DNA of 64,000 bases, taken from assembly GCA_018907035.1 (NCBI GenBank), contig JACCIC010000099.1, positions 723,501 through 787,500 of the forward strand. The letters run 5' to 3'. Made by a program: the position numbers and the translations under genes. The DNA is from Sycobia sp. Sy_11. Its lineage: Eukaryota > Arthropoda > Insecta > Hymenoptera > Epichrysomallidae. The notes below the pieces were generated by a model that ran no database searches, had not been told where the DNA came from, and saw nothing but the letters and a program-made list of their open reading frames with translations. Below are positions 63,948 through 64,000 of this stretch, one piece after another; within the stretch, counting starts at the first letter, position 1, and every line of letters starts with the position of its first letter.

Positions 63948-64000
63948 CTTTCTATCTTATTGCCCCAACCGGATGCGCACGTTATTCTGCCCAGGGGCGC

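Larger units (their letters stand above)
59377..64000. other. Downstream region without a supported gene
   Basis: Microsatellite-rich GC islands at 59460-60560 and 62550-64000 flank AT-rich DNA. An open frame near 63591-63884 has no recognisable domain; it might be leader sequence of a gene beyond the window, but I see no proof. Confidence 0.4.

Overview
This 64 kb window looks like nuclear DNA from an insect. It has spliced genes with GT-AG introns, TATA plus initiator core promoters, very AT-rich intergenic DNA, abundant (TA)n, (GA/CT)n and (CA)n microsatellites, and decayed insect-type transposons (a mariner-like element and a Helitron). The mix of GC-rich coding exons in an AT-rich background with dense dinucleotide repeats would fit a hymenopteran, but the sequence alone does not fix the order or species.

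The window holds one coherent genic theme: a tandem cluster of three plus-strand genes at 18298-26216, 33971-47063 and 53696-59110. They encode small to medium secreted proteins (about 394, 527 and 201 aa). Each has a tiny first coding exon of 4-6 codons whose intron (phase 0) cuts the signal peptide, and a second exon that ends in phase 1. Each mature protein is rich in Gln, Pro and Ala and carries two copies of a short module of the form (P)xxIxxLLxxQAxxPYxxI. Genes 1 and 2 also share a Y-x-D-P-x-G element sitting exactly on a phase-1 intron. They are therefore paralogues. I infer extracellular matrix or cuticle-type structural proteins (signal peptide split by intron 1, Ala/Pro blocks, low-complexity repeats), but I do not recognise a named family and assign no symbols.

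Layout: 1-18082 has no gene that I can support. It holds microsatellites, a palindromic foldback element (about 5850-6485), a small palindromic element (9345-9515), an internally deleted mariner relic with intact-looking ends (10796-11430) and a GC-rich island (13000-14350). Gene 1 occupies 18115-26.8 kb with a 4.6 kb first intron. From 26.8 to 33.8 kb lie a GC-rich island, AT-rich DNA, a half copy of the foldback family (about 29892-30110) and a decayed minus-strand Helitron helicase (about 31015-31570) flanked by two unexplained open segments. Gene 2 occupies 33813-47063 with a 5.3 kb first intron and a symmetric cassette-like third exon carrying four 12-residue repeats. The 47.1-53.6 kb spacer has GC-rich islands and microsatellites. 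Gene 3 occupies 53630-59.3 kb and ends in an exon that contributes only the last bases before the stop. From 59.4 kb to the end there are more microsatellite-rich GC islands and another half copy of the foldback family (about 62120-62310).

The three genes share strand, exon layout, core-promoter type and protein modules, so they probably arose by tandem duplication and may be co-expressed. Exon boundaries were read by eye from splice signals, phase and frame continuity; no transcript or homology search was available.
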